NCBI GenBank assembly: GCA_036172665.1
Contig: JAYKNF010000068.1
Location: forward strand, 36,001-100,000
From: Prosopocoilus inquinatus
Taxonomy: Eukaryota > Arthropoda > Insecta > Coleoptera > Lucanidae
Length of the DNA stretch: 64,000 nt
Direction of reading: 5' to 3'
How positions within the stretch are numbered: the stretch's first letter is position 1; every line of letters starts with the position of its first letter. Below are positions 12,958-24,567 of this stretch, in pieces. The notes below the pieces were generated by a model. It did not search any database and was not told where the DNA came from. It saw only the letters and a program-made list of their open reading frames with translations. The position numbers were made by a program, and so were the translations under genes.

Positions 12958-13553
12958 GTGTTGTTTCGTTTAAAACTATTTCCAGCTTATGCTGCGTCCG
13001 AAGATATCGTATCTCACATCAGAGATACTGGAGTCCATCCAAACGTCAAATAACATCACAGATGAGTAAGGATCGATTAGATACATCACAGGAACAACGC
13101 TAATGCGTGTTGTTTCATTTAAAACTATTTCCAGCTTCTGCTGCGTCCGAAAACGTCGTATCTCACATCAGAGCTACTGGAGTCCATCGAAACGCCAAAT
13201 AACATGATAGATGAGTAAGGATCGATTAGATACATCACAGGAACAACGCTAATACGTGTTGTTTCATTTAAAACTATTTCCAGCTTCAGCTGCGTCCGAG
13301 AACTTCGTATCTCACATCAAAGTTACTGGAGTCCATCGAAACGCCAAATAACATGATAGAAGAGTAAGGATCGATTAGATACATCACAGGAACAACGCTA
13401 ATGCGTGTTGTTTCGTTTAAAACTATTTCCAGCTTCTGCTGCGTCCGAAAACGTCGTATCTCACATCAGAGCTACTGGAGTCCATCGAAACGCCAAATAA
13501 CATGATAGATGAGTAAGGATCGATTAGATACAATACAGGAACAGCGCTAATAC

Positions 13554-13700
13554 GTGTTGTTTCGTTTAAAACTATTTCCAGCTCCTGCTGTGTCCAAAAA
13601 CTGTATCTCACATCAGACTTACTGGAGTCCATCCAAACGTCAAATAACATGTTAGATAAGTAAGGATCGTTTAGATACATCACAGGAACAACGCTAATAC
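13554..13700. repeat. 147-bp length-variant monomer (4 of 10)
   Basis: It lies 2,978 bp (20 monomers minus 2 bp) after the unit at 10576. It has the standard 2-bp deletion and ends the mosaic at 12213-13700. Confidence 0.95.
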
Positions 13701-15339
13701 GTGTTGTTTCGTTCAAAACTATTTCCAGCTTCTACTGCGTCCGAGAACTTTGTATCTCTAATCAGAGTTACTGGAGTCCGTCCAAACGCCAAATAACATG
13801 ATAGATGAGTAAGGATCGATTAGTTACATGACAGGAACAACGCTAATATGTGTTGTTTCGTTTAAAACTATTTCCAGCTGCTGCTGCGTCCGAAAATTTC
13901 GTATCTCACATTAGAGTTACTGGAGTCCATCGAAACGTCAAATAACATAGTAGCTAAGTAAGGATCGATTAGATACATCACAGGAACAACGCTAATACGT
14001 GTTTTTTCGTTCTAAACTATTTCCAGCTTCTGCTGCGTCCAAAAACTTTGTATCTCACATCAGAGTTACTGGAATCCATCCAAACGTCAAATAACATAAT
14101 AGATGAGTAAGGATCGATTAGATACATCACAGGAACAACGCTAATACGTGTTGTTTCGTTTAAAACTATTTCCAGCTTCTGCTGCGTCCGAAAACGTCGT
14201 ATCTCACATCAGAGTTACTGGAGTGCATCGAAACGTCAAATAACATGATAGATGAGTAAGGATCGATTAGATACATCACAGGAACAACGCTAATACGTGT
14301 TGTTTCGTTTAAAACTATTTCTAGCTCCTGCTGCGTCCAAAAACTTCGTATATCACATCAGAGTTACTAGAGTCCATCGAAACGTCAAATAACATGATAG
14401 ATGAGTAAGGATCGATTAGATACATCACAGGCACAACGCTAATGCGTGTTGTTTCATTTAAAACTATTTCCAGCTTCTGCTGCGTCCGATAATTTCGTAT
14501 CTCACATCAGAGTTACTGGAGTCCATCCAAACGTCAAATAACATGATAAATGAGTAAGGATCGATTAGATACAGCTCAGGAACAACGCTAATACGTGTTG
14601 TTTCGTTTAAAACTATTTCCAGCTTCAGCTGCGTCCGAGAACTTCGTATCTCACATCAAAGTTACTGGAGTCCATCGAAACGCCAAATAACATGTTAGAT
14701 GAGTAAGGATCGATTAGATACATCACAGGAACAACGCTAATGCGTGTTGTTTCGTTTAAAACTATTTCCAGCTTCTGCTGCGTCCGAAAACGTCGTATCT
14801 CACATCAGAGCTACTGGAGTCCATCGAAACGACAAATAACATGATAGATGAGTAAGGATTGATTAGATACAGCACAGGAACAACGCTAATACGTGTTGTT
14901 TCGTTTAAAACTATTTCCAGCTCCTGCTGCGTCCAAAAACGTCGTATCTCTCATCAGAGTTACTGGAGTCCGTCCAAACGTCAAATAACATGATAGATGA
15001 GTAAGGATCGATTAGTTACATCACAGTAACAACGCTAATATGTGTTGTTTCGTTTAAAACTATTTCCAGCTGCTGCTGCGTCCGAAAATTTCGTATCTCA
15101 CATTAGAGTTACTGGAGTCCATCGAAACGTCAAATAACATAGTAGCTAAGTAAGGATCGATTAGATACATCACAGGAACAACGCTAATACGTGTTTTTTC
15201 GTTCTAAACTATTTCCAGCTACTGCTGCGTCCAAAAACTTTGTATCTCACATCAGAGTTACTGGAGTCCATCCAAACGTCAAATAACATGATAGATGAGT
15301 AAGGATCGATTAGATACATCCCAGGAACAACGCTAATAC

Positions 15340-15488
15340 GTGTTGTTTCGTTTAAAACTATTTCCAGCTTCTGCTGCGTCCGAAAACTTCGTATCTCACA
15401 TCAGAGTTACTGGAGTGCATCGAAACGTCAAATAACATGATAGATAAGTAAGGATCGATTAGATACAATACAGGAACAGCGCTAATAC
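15340..15488. repeat. Hybrid monomer, GTGCATCG type joined to ACAATACAGG type
   Basis: The unit begins like the GGAGTGCATCG / GATAAGTAAGG monomer and ends with ACAATACAGGAACAGCGC. In the 13-monomer HOR that ending belongs to a unit starting with GAGCTACTGG and CGCCAAATAAC. The switch lies between about 15450 and 15465. An identical hybrid occurs at 20104, so the exchange predates the 4,764-bp duplication. Confidence 0.75.
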
Positions 15489-15635
15489 GTGTTGTTTCGT
15501 TTAAAACTATTTCCAGCTCCTGCTGTGTCCAAAAACTGTATCTCACATCAGACTTACTGGAGTCCATCCAAACGTCAAATAACATGTTAGATAAGTAAGG
15601 ATCGTTTAGATACATCACAGGAACAACGCTAATAC
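15489..15635. repeat. 147-bp length-variant monomer (5 of 10)
   Basis: It has the standard 2-bp deletion but sits downstream of the hybrid unit at 15340. It has the private-looking CCATCCAAACGTC context shared with the unit at 20253. Confidence 0.95.
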
Positions 15636-17570
15636 GTGTTGTTCCGTTCAAAACTATTTCCAGCTTCTACTGCGTCCGAGAACTTTGTATCTCTAATCAG
15701 AGTTACTGGAGTCCGTCCAAACGCCAAATAACATGATAGATGAGTAAGGATCGATTAGTTACATGACAGGAACAACGCTAATATGTGTTGTTTCGTTTAA
15801 AACTATTTCCAGCTGCTGCTGCGTCCGAAAATTTCGTATCTCACATTAGAGTTACTGGAGTCCATCGAAACGTCAAATAACATAGTAGCTAAGTAAGGAT
15901 CGATTAGATACATCACAGGAACAACGCTAATACGTGTTTTTTCGTTCTAAACTATTTCCAGCTTCTGCTGCGTCCAAAAACTTTGTATCTCACATCAGAG
16001 TTACTGGAGTCCATCCAAACGTCAAATAACATGATAGATGAGTAAGGATCGATTAGATACATCACAGGAACAACGCTAATACGTGTTGTTTCGTTTAAAA
16101 CTATTTCCAGCTTCTGCTGCGTCCGAAAACGTCGTATCTCACATCAGAGTTACTGGAGTGCATCGAAACGTCAAATAACATGATAGATAAGTAAGGATCG
16201 ATTAGATACAGCACAGGAACAACGCTAATACGTGTTGTTTCGTTTGAAACTATTTCTAGCTTCAGCTGCGTCCGAGAACTTCGTATCTCACATCAAAGTT
16301 ACTGGAGTCCATCGAAACGCCAAATAACATGATAGATGAGTAAGGATCGATTAGATACATCACAGGAACAACGCTAATGCGTGTTGTTTCGTTTAAAACT
16401 ATTTCCAGCTTATGCTGCGTCCGAAGATTTCGTATCTCACATCAGAGATACTGGAGTACATCCAAACGTCAAATAACATGATAGATGAGTAAGGATCGAT
16501 TAGATACATCACAGGAACAACGCTAATACGTGTTGTTTCGTTTAAAACTATTTCCAGCTCCTGCTGCGTCCAAAAACTTTGTATCTCACATCAGAGTTAC
16601 TGGAGTCCATCCAAACGTAAAATAACATGATAGATGAGTAAGGATCGATTAGATACATCACAGGAACATCGCTAATGCGTGTTGTTTCGTTTAAAACTAT
16701 TTCCAGCTTCTGCTGCGTCCGAAAACATCGTATCTCACATCAGAGTTACTTGAGTCCATCGAAACGTCAAATAACATGTTAGATAAGTAAGGATCGATTA
16801 GATACATCACAGGAGCAACGCTAATGCGTGTTGTTTCGTTTAAAACTATTTCCAGCTTATGCTGCGTCCGAAGATATCGTATCTCACATCAGAGATACTG
16901 GAGTCCATCCAAACTTCAAATAACATGACAGATGAGTAAGGATCGATTAGATACATCACAGGAACAACGCTAATGCGTGTTGTTTCATTTAAAACTATTT
17001 CCAGCTTCTGCTGCGTCCGAAAACGTCGTATCTCACATCAGAGCTACTGGAGTCCATCGAAACGCCAAATAACATGATAGATGAGTAAGGATCGATTAGA
17101 TACATCACAGGAACAACGCTAATACGTGTTGTTTCATTTAAAACTATTTCCAGCTTCAGCTGCGTCCGAGAACTTCGTATCTCACATCAAAGTTACTGGA
17201 GTCCATCGAAACGCCAAATAACATGATAGAAGAGTAAGGATCGATTAGATACATCACAGGAACAACGCTAATGCGTGTTGTTTCGTTTAAAACTATTTCC
17301 AGCTTCTGCTGCGTCCGAAAACGTCGTATCTCACATCAGAGCTACTGGAGTCCATCGAAACGCCAAATAACATGATAGATGAGTAAGGATCGATTAGATA
17401 CAATACAGGAACAGCGCTAATACGTGTTGTTTCGTTTAAAACTATTTCCAGCTCCTGCTGTGTCCAAAAACTGTATCTCACATCAGACTTACTGGAGTCC
17501 ATCCAAACGTCAAATAACATGTTAGATAAGTAAGGATCGTTTAGATACATCACAGGAACAACGCTAATAC
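15636..17570. repeat. 13-monomer HOR, copy 4, form A (1,935 bp)
   Basis: The thirteen types are in standard order with the form A marker CCAAACTTCAAATAAC near 16911. It opens with a unit carrying the single change GTTCCGTTC near 15642 and closes with the 147-bp unit at 17424. Confidence 0.85.
17424..17570. repeat. 147-bp length-variant monomer (6 of 10)
   Basis: It lies 1,935 bp after the unit at 15489 and carries the same 2-bp deletion. It ends the form A copy and is followed directly by form B. Confidence 0.95.
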
Positions 17571-19060
17571 GTGTTGTTTCGTTCAAAACTATTTCCAGCT
17601 TCTACTGCGTCCGAGAACTTTGTATCTCTAATCAGAGTTACTGGAGTCCGTCCAAACGCCAAATAACATGATAGATGAGTAAGGATCGATTAGTTACATG
17701 ACAGGAACAACGCTAATATGTGTTGTTTCGTTTAAAACTATTTCCAGCTGCTGCTGCGTCCGAAAATTTCGTATCTCACATTAGAGTTACTGGAGTCCAT
17801 CGAAACGTCAAATAACATAGTAGCTAAGTAAGGATCGATTAGATACATCACAGGAACAACGCTAATACGTGTTTTTTCGTTCTAAACTATTTCCAGCTTC
17901 TGCTGCGTCCAAAAACTTTGTATCTCACATCAGAGTTACTGGAGTCCATCCAAACGTCAAATAACATGATAGATGAGTAAGGATCGATTAGATACATCAC
18001 AGGAACAACGCTAATACGTGTTGTTTCGTTTAAAACTATTTCCAGCTTCTGCTGCGTCCGAAAACGTCGTATCTCACATCAGAGTTACTGGAGTGCATCG
18101 AAACGTCAAATAACATGATAGATAAGTAAGGATCGATTAGATACAGCACAGGAACAACGCTAATACGTGTTGTTTCGTTTGAAACTATTTCTAGCTTCAG
18201 CTGCGTCCGAGAACTTCGTATCTAACATCAAAGTTACTGGAGTCCATCGAAACGCCAAATAACATGATAGATGAGTAAGGATCGATTAGATACATCACAG
18301 GAACAACGCTAATGCGTGTTGTTTCGTTTAAAACTATTTCCAGCTTATGCTGCGTCCGAAGATTTCGTATCTTACATCAGAGATACTGGAGTACATCCAA
18401 ACGTCAAATAACATGATAGATGAGTAAGGATCGATTAGATACATCACAGGAACAACGCTAATACGTGTTGTTTCGTTTAAAACTATTTCCAGCTCCTGCT
18501 GCGTCCAAAAACTTTGTATCTCACATCAGAGTTACTGGAGTCCATCCAAACGTAAAATAACATGATAGATGAGTAAGGATCGATTAGATACATCACAGGA
18601 ACATCGCTAATGCGTGTTGTTTCGTTTAAAACTATTTCCAGCTTCTGCTGCGTCCGAAAACATCGTATCTCACATCAGAGTTACTTGAGTCCATCGAAAC
18701 GTCAAATAACATGTTAGATAAGTAAGGATCGATTAGATACATCACAGGAGCAACGCTAATGCGTGTTGTTTCGTTTAAAACTATTTCCAGCTTATGCTGC
18801 GTCCGAAGATATCGTATCTCACATCAGAGATACTGGAGTCCATCCAAACGTCAAATAACATGACAGATGAGTAAGGATCGATTAGATACATCACAGGAAC
18901 AACGCTAATGCGTGTTGTTTCGTTTAAAACTATTTCCAGCTTCTGCTGCGTCCGAAAACGTCGTATCTCACATCAGAGCTACTGGAGTTCATCGAAACGC
19001 CAAATAACATGATAGATGAGTAAGGATCGATTAGATACATCACAGGAACAACGCTAATAC
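17571..19060. repeat. Shortened HOR form B, second occurrence
   Basis: This segment has the form B marker set CGTATCTAACATC (near 18219) and ATCTTACATCAGAG (near 18368). It differs from the 10723 occurrence by GGAGTTCATCG near 18986, which it shares with the occurrence at 22335. Confidence 0.8.
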
Positions 19061-20103
19061 GTGTTGTTTCATTTAAAACTATTTCCAGCTCCTGCTGCGT
19101 CCAAAAACTTTGTATCTCACATCAGACTTACTGGAGTCCATCCAAACGTCAAATAACATGTTAGATAAGTAAGGATCGTTTAGATACATCACAGGAACAA
19201 CGCTAATACGTGTTGTTTCGTTCAAAACTATTTCCAGCTTCTGCTGCGTCCGAAAACGTCGTATCTCACATCAGAGCTACTGGAGTCCATCGAAACGCCA
19301 AATAACATGATAGATGAGTAAGGATCGATTAGATACATCACAGGAACAACGCTAATACGTGTTGTTTCATTTAAAACTATTTCCAGCTTCAGCTGCGTCC
19401 GAGAACTTCGTATCTCACATCAAAGTTACTGGAGTCCATCGAAACGCCAAATAACATGATAGAAGAGTAAGTATCGATTAGATACATCACAGGAACAACG
19501 CTAATGCGTGTTGTTTCGTTTAAAACTATTTCCAGCTTCTGCTGCGTCCGAAAACGTCGTATCTCACATCAGAGCTACTGGAGTCCATCGAAACGACAAA
19601 TAACATGATAGATGAGTAAGGATTGATTAGATACAGCACAGGAACAACGCTAATACGTGTTGTTTCGTTTAAAACTATTTCCAGCTCCTGCTGCGTCCAA
19701 AAACGTCGTATCTCTCATCAGAGTTACTGGAGTCCGTCCAAACGTCAAATAACATGATAGATGAGTAAGGATCGATTAGTTACATCACAGTAACAACGCT
19801 AATATGTGTTGTTTCGTTTAAAACTATTTCCAGCTGCTGCTGCGTCCGAAAATTTCGTATCTCACATTAGAGTTACTGGAGTCCATCGAAACGTCAAATA
19901 ACATAGTAGCTAAGTAAGGATCGATTAGATACATCACAGGAACAACGCTAATACGTGTTTTTTCGTTCTAAACTATTTCCAGCTACTGCTGCGTCCAAAA
20001 ACTTTGTATCTCACATCAGAGTTACTGGAGTCCATCCAAACGTCAAATAACATGATAGATGAGTAAGGATCGATTAGATACATCCCAGGAACAACGCTAA
20101 TAC

Positions 20104-20252
20104 GTGTTGTTTCGTTTAAAACTATTTCCAGCTTCTGCTGCGTCCGAAAACTTCGTATCTCACATCAGAGTTACTGGAGTGCATCGAAACGTCAAATAAC
20201 ATGATAGATAAGTAAGGATCGATTAGATACAATACAGGAACAGCGCTAATAC
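20104..20252. repeat. Hybrid monomer, second occurrence
   Basis: It has the same GTGCATCG-to-ACAATACAGG composition as the unit at 15340, one 4,764-bp period later. Confidence 0.75.
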
Positions 20253-20399
20253 GTGTTGTTTCGTTTAAAACTATTTCCAGCTCCTGCTGTGTCCAAAAAC
20301 TGTATCTCACATCAGACTTACTGGAGTCCATCCAAACGTCAAATAACATGTTAGATAAGTAAGGATCGTTTAGATACATCACAGGAACAACGCTAATAC
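20253..20399. repeat. 147-bp length-variant monomer (7 of 10)
   Basis: It has the standard 2-bp deletion. It lies 2,829 bp (19 monomers minus 2) after the unit at 17424 and 4,764 bp after the one at 15489. Confidence 0.95.
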
Positions 20400-22334
20400 G
20401 TGTTGTTTCGTTCAAAACTATTTCCAGCTTCTACTGCGTCCGAGAACTTTGTATCTCTAATCAGAGTTACTGGAGTCCGTCCAAACGCCAAATAACATGA
20501 TAGATGAGTAAGGATCGATTAGTTACATGACAGGAACAACGCTAATATGTGTTGTTTCGTTTAAAACTATTTCCAGCTGCTGCTGCGTCCGAAAATTTCG
20601 TATCTCACATTAGAGTTACTGGAGTCCATCGAAACGTCAAATAACATAGTAGCTAAGTAAGGATCGATTAGATACATCACAGGAACAACGCTAATACGTG
20701 TTTTTTCGTTCTAAACTATTTCCAGCTTCTGCTGCGTCCAAAAACTTTGTATCTCACATCAGAGTTACTGGAGTCCATCCAAACGTCAAATAACATGATA
20801 GATGAGTAAGGATCGATTAGATACATCACAGGAACAACGCTAATACGTGTTGTTTCGTTTAAAACTATTTCCAGCTTCTGCTGCGTCCGAAAACGTCGTA
20901 TCTCACATCAGAGTTACTGGAGTGCATCGAAACGTCAAATAACATGATAGATAAGTAAGGATCGATTAGATACAGCACAGGAACAACGCTAATACGCGTT
21001 GTTTCGTTTGAAACTATTTCTAGCTTCAGCTGCGTCCGAGAACTTCGTATCTCACATCAAAGTTACTGGAGTCCATCGAAACGCCAAATAACATGATAGA
21101 TGAGTAAGGATCGATTAGATACATCACAGGAACAACGCTAATGCGTGTTGTTTCGTTTAAAACTATTTCCAGCTTATGCTGCGTCCGAAGATTTCGTATC
21201 TCACATCAGAGATACTGGAGTACATCCAAACGTCAAATAACATGATAGATGAGTAAGGATCGATTAGATACATCACAGGAACAACGCTAATACGTGTTGT
21301 TTCGTTTAAAACTATTTCCAGCTCCTGCTGCGTCCAAAAACTTTGTATCTCACATCAGAGTTACTGGAGTCCATCCAAACGTAAAATAACATGATAGATG
21401 AGTAAGGATCGATTAGATACATCACAGGAACATCGCTAATGCGTGTTGTTTCGTTTAAAACTATTTCCAGCTTCTGCTGCGTCCGAAAACATCGTATCTC
21501 ACATCAGAGTTACTTGAGTCCATCGAAACGTCAAATAACATGTTAGATAAGTAAGGATCGATTAGATACATCACAGGAGCAACGCTAATGCGTGTTGTTT
21601 CGTTTAAAACTATTTCCAGCTTATGCTGCGTCCGAAGATATCGTATCTCACATCAGAGATACTGGAGTCCATCCAAACTTCAAATAACATGACAGATGAG
21701 TAAGGATCGATTAGATACATCACAGGAACAACGCTAATGCGTGTTGTTTCATTTAAAACTATTTCCAGCTTCTGCTGCGTCCGAAAACGTCGTATCTCAC
21801 ATCAGAGCTACTGGAGTCCATCGAAACGCCAAATAACATGATAGATGAGTAAGGATCGATTAGATACATCACAGGAACAACGCTAATACGTGTTGTTTCA
21901 TTTAAAACTATTTCCAGCTTCAGCTGCGTCCGAGAACTTCGTATCTCACATCAAAGTTACTGGAGTCCATCGAAACGCCAAATAACATGATAGAAGAGTA
22001 AGGATCGATTAGATACATCACAGGAACAACGCTAATGCGTGTTGTTTCGTTTAAAACTATTTCCAGCTTCTGCTGCGTCCGAAAACGTCGTATCTCACAT
22101 CAGAGCTACTGGAGTCCATCGAAACGCCAAATAACATGATAGATGAGTAAGGATCGATTAGATACAATACAGGAACAGCGCTAATACGTGTTGTTTCGTT
22201 TAAAACTATTTCCAGCTCCTGCTGTGTCCAAAAACTGTATCTCACATCAGACTTACTGGAGTCCATCCAAACGTCAAATAACATGTTAGATAAGTAAGGA
22301 TCGTTTAGATACATCACAGGAACAACGCTAATAC
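20400..22334. repeat. 13-monomer HOR, copy 5, form A (1,935 bp)
   Basis: The unit order and form A marker (CCAAACTTCAAATAAC near 21675) match copy 4. AATACGCGTTG near 20993 is private. It closes with the 147-bp unit at 22188. Confidence 0.85.
22188..22334. repeat. 147-bp length-variant monomer (8 of 10)
   Basis: It lies 1,935 bp after the unit at 20253, with the same 2-bp deletion. Confidence 0.95.
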
Positions 22335-24567
22335 GTGTTGTTTCGTTCAAAACTATTTCCAGCTTCTACTGCGTCCGAGAACTTTGTATCTCTAATCAGA
22401 GTTACTGGAGTCCGTCCAAACGCCAAATAACATGATAGATGAGTAAGGATCGATTAGTTACATGACAGGAACAACGCTAATATGTGTTGTTTCGTTTAAA
22501 ACTATTTCCAGCTGCTGCTGCGTCCGAAAATTTCGTATCTCACATTAGAGTTACTGGAGTCCATCGAAACGTCAAATAACATAGTAGCTAAGTAAGGATC
22601 GATTAGATACATCACAGGAACAACGCTAATACGTGTTTTTTCGTTCTAAACTATTTCCAGCTTCTGCTGCGTCCAAAAACTTTGTATCTCACATCAGAGT
22701 TACTGGAGTCCATCCAAACGTCAAATAACATGATAGATGAGTAAGGATCGATTAGATACATCACAGGAACAACGCTAATACGTGTTGTTTCGTTTAAAAC
22801 TATTTCCAGCTTCTGCTGCGTCCGAAAACGTCGTATCTCACATCAGAGTTACTGGAGTGCATCGAAACGTCAAATAACATGATAGATAAGTAAGGATCGA
22901 TTAGATACAGCACAGGAACAACGCTAATACGTGTTGTTTCGTTTGAAACTATTTCTAGCTTCAGCTGCGTCCGAGAACTTCGTATCTAACATCAAAGTTA
23001 CTGGAGTCCATCGAAACGCCAAATAACATGATAGATGAGTAAGGATCGATTAGATACATCACAGGAACAACGCTAATGCGTGTTGTTTCGTTTAAAACTA
23101 TTTCCAGCTTATGCTGCGTCCGAAGATTTCGTATCTTACATCAGAGATACTGGAGTACATCCAAACGTCAAATAACATGATAGATGAGTAAGGATCGATT
23201 AGATACATCACAGGAACAACGCTAATACGTGTTGTTTCGTTTAAAACTATTTCCAGCTCCTGCTGCGTCCAAAAACTTTGTATCTCACATCAGAGTTACT
23301 GGAGTCCATCCAAACGTAAAATAACATGATAGATGAGTAAGGATCGATTAGATACATCACAGGAACATCGCTAATGCGTGTTGTTTCGTTTAAAACTATT
23401 TCCAGCTTCTGCTGCGTCCGAAAACATCGTATCTCACATCAGAGTTACTTGAGTCCATCGAAACGTCAAATAACATGTTAGATAAGTAAGGATCGATTAG
23501 ATACATCACAGGAGCAACGCTAATGCGTGTTGTTTCGTTTAAAACTATTTCCAGCTTATGCTGCGTCCGAAGATATCGTATCTCACATCAGAGATACTGG
23601 AGTCCATCCAAACGTCAAATAACATGACAGATGAGTAAGGATCGATTAGATACATCACAGGAACAACGCTAATGCGTGTTGTTTCGTTTAAAACTATTTC
23701 CAGCTTCTGCTGCGTCCGAAAACGTCGTATCTCACATCAGAGCTACTGGAGTTCATCGAAACGCCAAATAACATGATAGATGAGTAAGGATCGATTAGAT
23801 ACATCACAGGAACAACGCTAATACGTGTTGTTTCATTTAAAACTATTTCCAGCTCCTGCTGCGTCCAAAAACTTTGTATCTCACATCAGACTTACTGGAG
23901 TCCATCCAAACGTCAAATAACATGTTAGATAAGTAAGGATCGTTTAGATACATCACAGGAACAACGCTAATACGTGTTGTTTCGTTCAAAACTATTTCCA
24001 GCTTCTGCTGCGTCCGAAAACGTCGTATCTCACATCAGAGCTACTGGAGTCCATCGAAACGCCAAATAACATGATAGATGAGTAAGGATCGATTAGATAC
24101 ATCACAGGAACAACGCTAATACGTGTTGTTTCATTTAAAACTATTTCCAGCTTCAGCTGCGTCCGAGAACTTCGTATCTCACATCAAAGTTACTGGAGTC
24201 CATCGAAACGCCAAATAACATGATAGAAGAGTAAGGATCGATTAGATACATCACAGGAACAACGCTAATGCGTGTTGTTTCGTTTAAAACTATTTCCAGC
24301 TTCTGCTGCGTCCGAAAACGTCGTATCTCACATCAGAGCTACTGGAGTCCATCGAAACGCCAAATAACATGATAGATGAGTAAGGATCGATTAGATACAA
24401 TACAGGAACAGCGCTAATACGTGTTGTTTCGTTTAAAACTATTTCCAGCTCCTGCTGTGTCCAAAAACTGTATCTCACATCAGACTTACTGGAGTCCATC
24501 CAAACGTCAAATAACATGTTAGATAAGTAAGGATCGTTTAGATACATCACAGGAACAACGCTAATAC
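22335..24567. repeat. 15-monomer form B HOR with its 147-bp end (2,233 bp)
   Basis: The ten form B types (CGTATCTAACATC near 22983, ATCTTACATCAGAG near 23132, GGAGTTCATCG near 23750) are followed by five units: a CTCCTGCTGCG / GACTTACTGG unit, a GTTCAAAAC / GAGCTAC unit, an ATAGAAGAG unit, an ACAATACAGG unit and the 147-bp unit. The length is 14 x 149 + 147. This is the only form B that runs straight into the last three types of the 13-monomer HOR. It therefore looks like the 13-monomer HOR with two units inserted after position ten. Confidence 0.8.
24421..24567. repeat. 147-bp length-variant monomer (9 of 10)
   Basis: It lies 2,233 bp (15 monomers minus 2) after the unit at 22188. It has the standard deletion and GCTGTGTCC marker. 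Confidence 0.95.

Larger units (their letters stand above)
12213..13700. repeat. Mosaic of ten monomers between HOR segments
   Basis: Ten units (9 x 149 + 147) are assembled from types found elsewhere: a CTCCTGCTGCG unit with GACTTACTGG and CATGTTAGATAAG; a GTTCAAAAC unit; a GTGCATCG unit with private GATAGAAAAG; two units sharing GTCCAACCAAACG; then the last five types of the 13-monomer HOR. It ends in the 147-bp unit at 13554. The sequence shows at least one within-monomer junction at 12809-12957. Confidence 0.75.
13701..15635. repeat. Thirteen-unit segment of different composition
   Basis: This segment has the same length as the 13-monomer HOR (1,935 bp) but only the first units agree. 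From about 14071 it matches 3647-4290 (shared GGAATCCATCC, CATAATAGATG, GTATATCACATC, CAGGCACAACGC and CGATAATTTCG markers). It then matches 4470-5350 (CATGTTAGATGAG, GGATTGATTAG, GTCCGTCC and CATAGTAGCTAAG units). It ends in a hybrid unit and the 147-bp unit at 15489. The equal length is therefore coincidental and should not be read as another copy of the 13-monomer HOR. Confidence 0.75.
14704..19467. repeat. 32-monomer tandem duplication, copy a (4,764 bp)
   Basis: Sequence from about 14704 matches sequence 4,764 bp downstream. Shared rare variants include CACAGTAACAACG (near 15024 and 19788) and GGAGTTCATCG (near 18986 and 23750). The period is 32 x 149 minus 4, because each copy contains two 147-bp units. 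Upstream of about 14704 the match breaks: CATGTTAGATGAG here against CATGATAGAAGAG at 19455. A private change is GTTCCGTTC near 15642. Confidence 0.8.
19061..20399. repeat. Nine-monomer connector ending in a 147-bp unit
   Basis: It consists of a CTCCTGCTGCG / GACTTACTGG unit, a GTTCAAAAC unit with GAGCTAC, a CTTCAGC / ATAGAAGAG unit with private GAGTAAGTATCG near 19465, then the GGATTGATTAG, GTCCGTCC, CATAGTAGC, GTTTTTTCGTTC and hybrid types, and the 147-bp unit at 20253. From 19508 it repeats the corresponding units at 14744-15635. Confidence 0.75.
19468..24231. repeat. 32-monomer tandem duplication, copy b (4,764 bp)
   Basis: This is a direct tandem copy of 14704-19467, and similarity runs on to about 24352, giving about 2.03 copies. 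The match ends where CGACAAATAAC with GGATTGATTAG (near 19589-19625) faces CGCCAAATAAC with GGATCGATTAG (near 24353-24389). A private change is AATACGCGTTG near 20993. Confidence 0.8.

Noticed and set aside
13701..15635. A seventh copy of the 13-monomer HOR, suggested by its 1,935-bp length
   Set aside because: After the first few units its monomer types follow the path seen at 3.6-5.4 kb, not the HOR order, so the equal length is coincidental.
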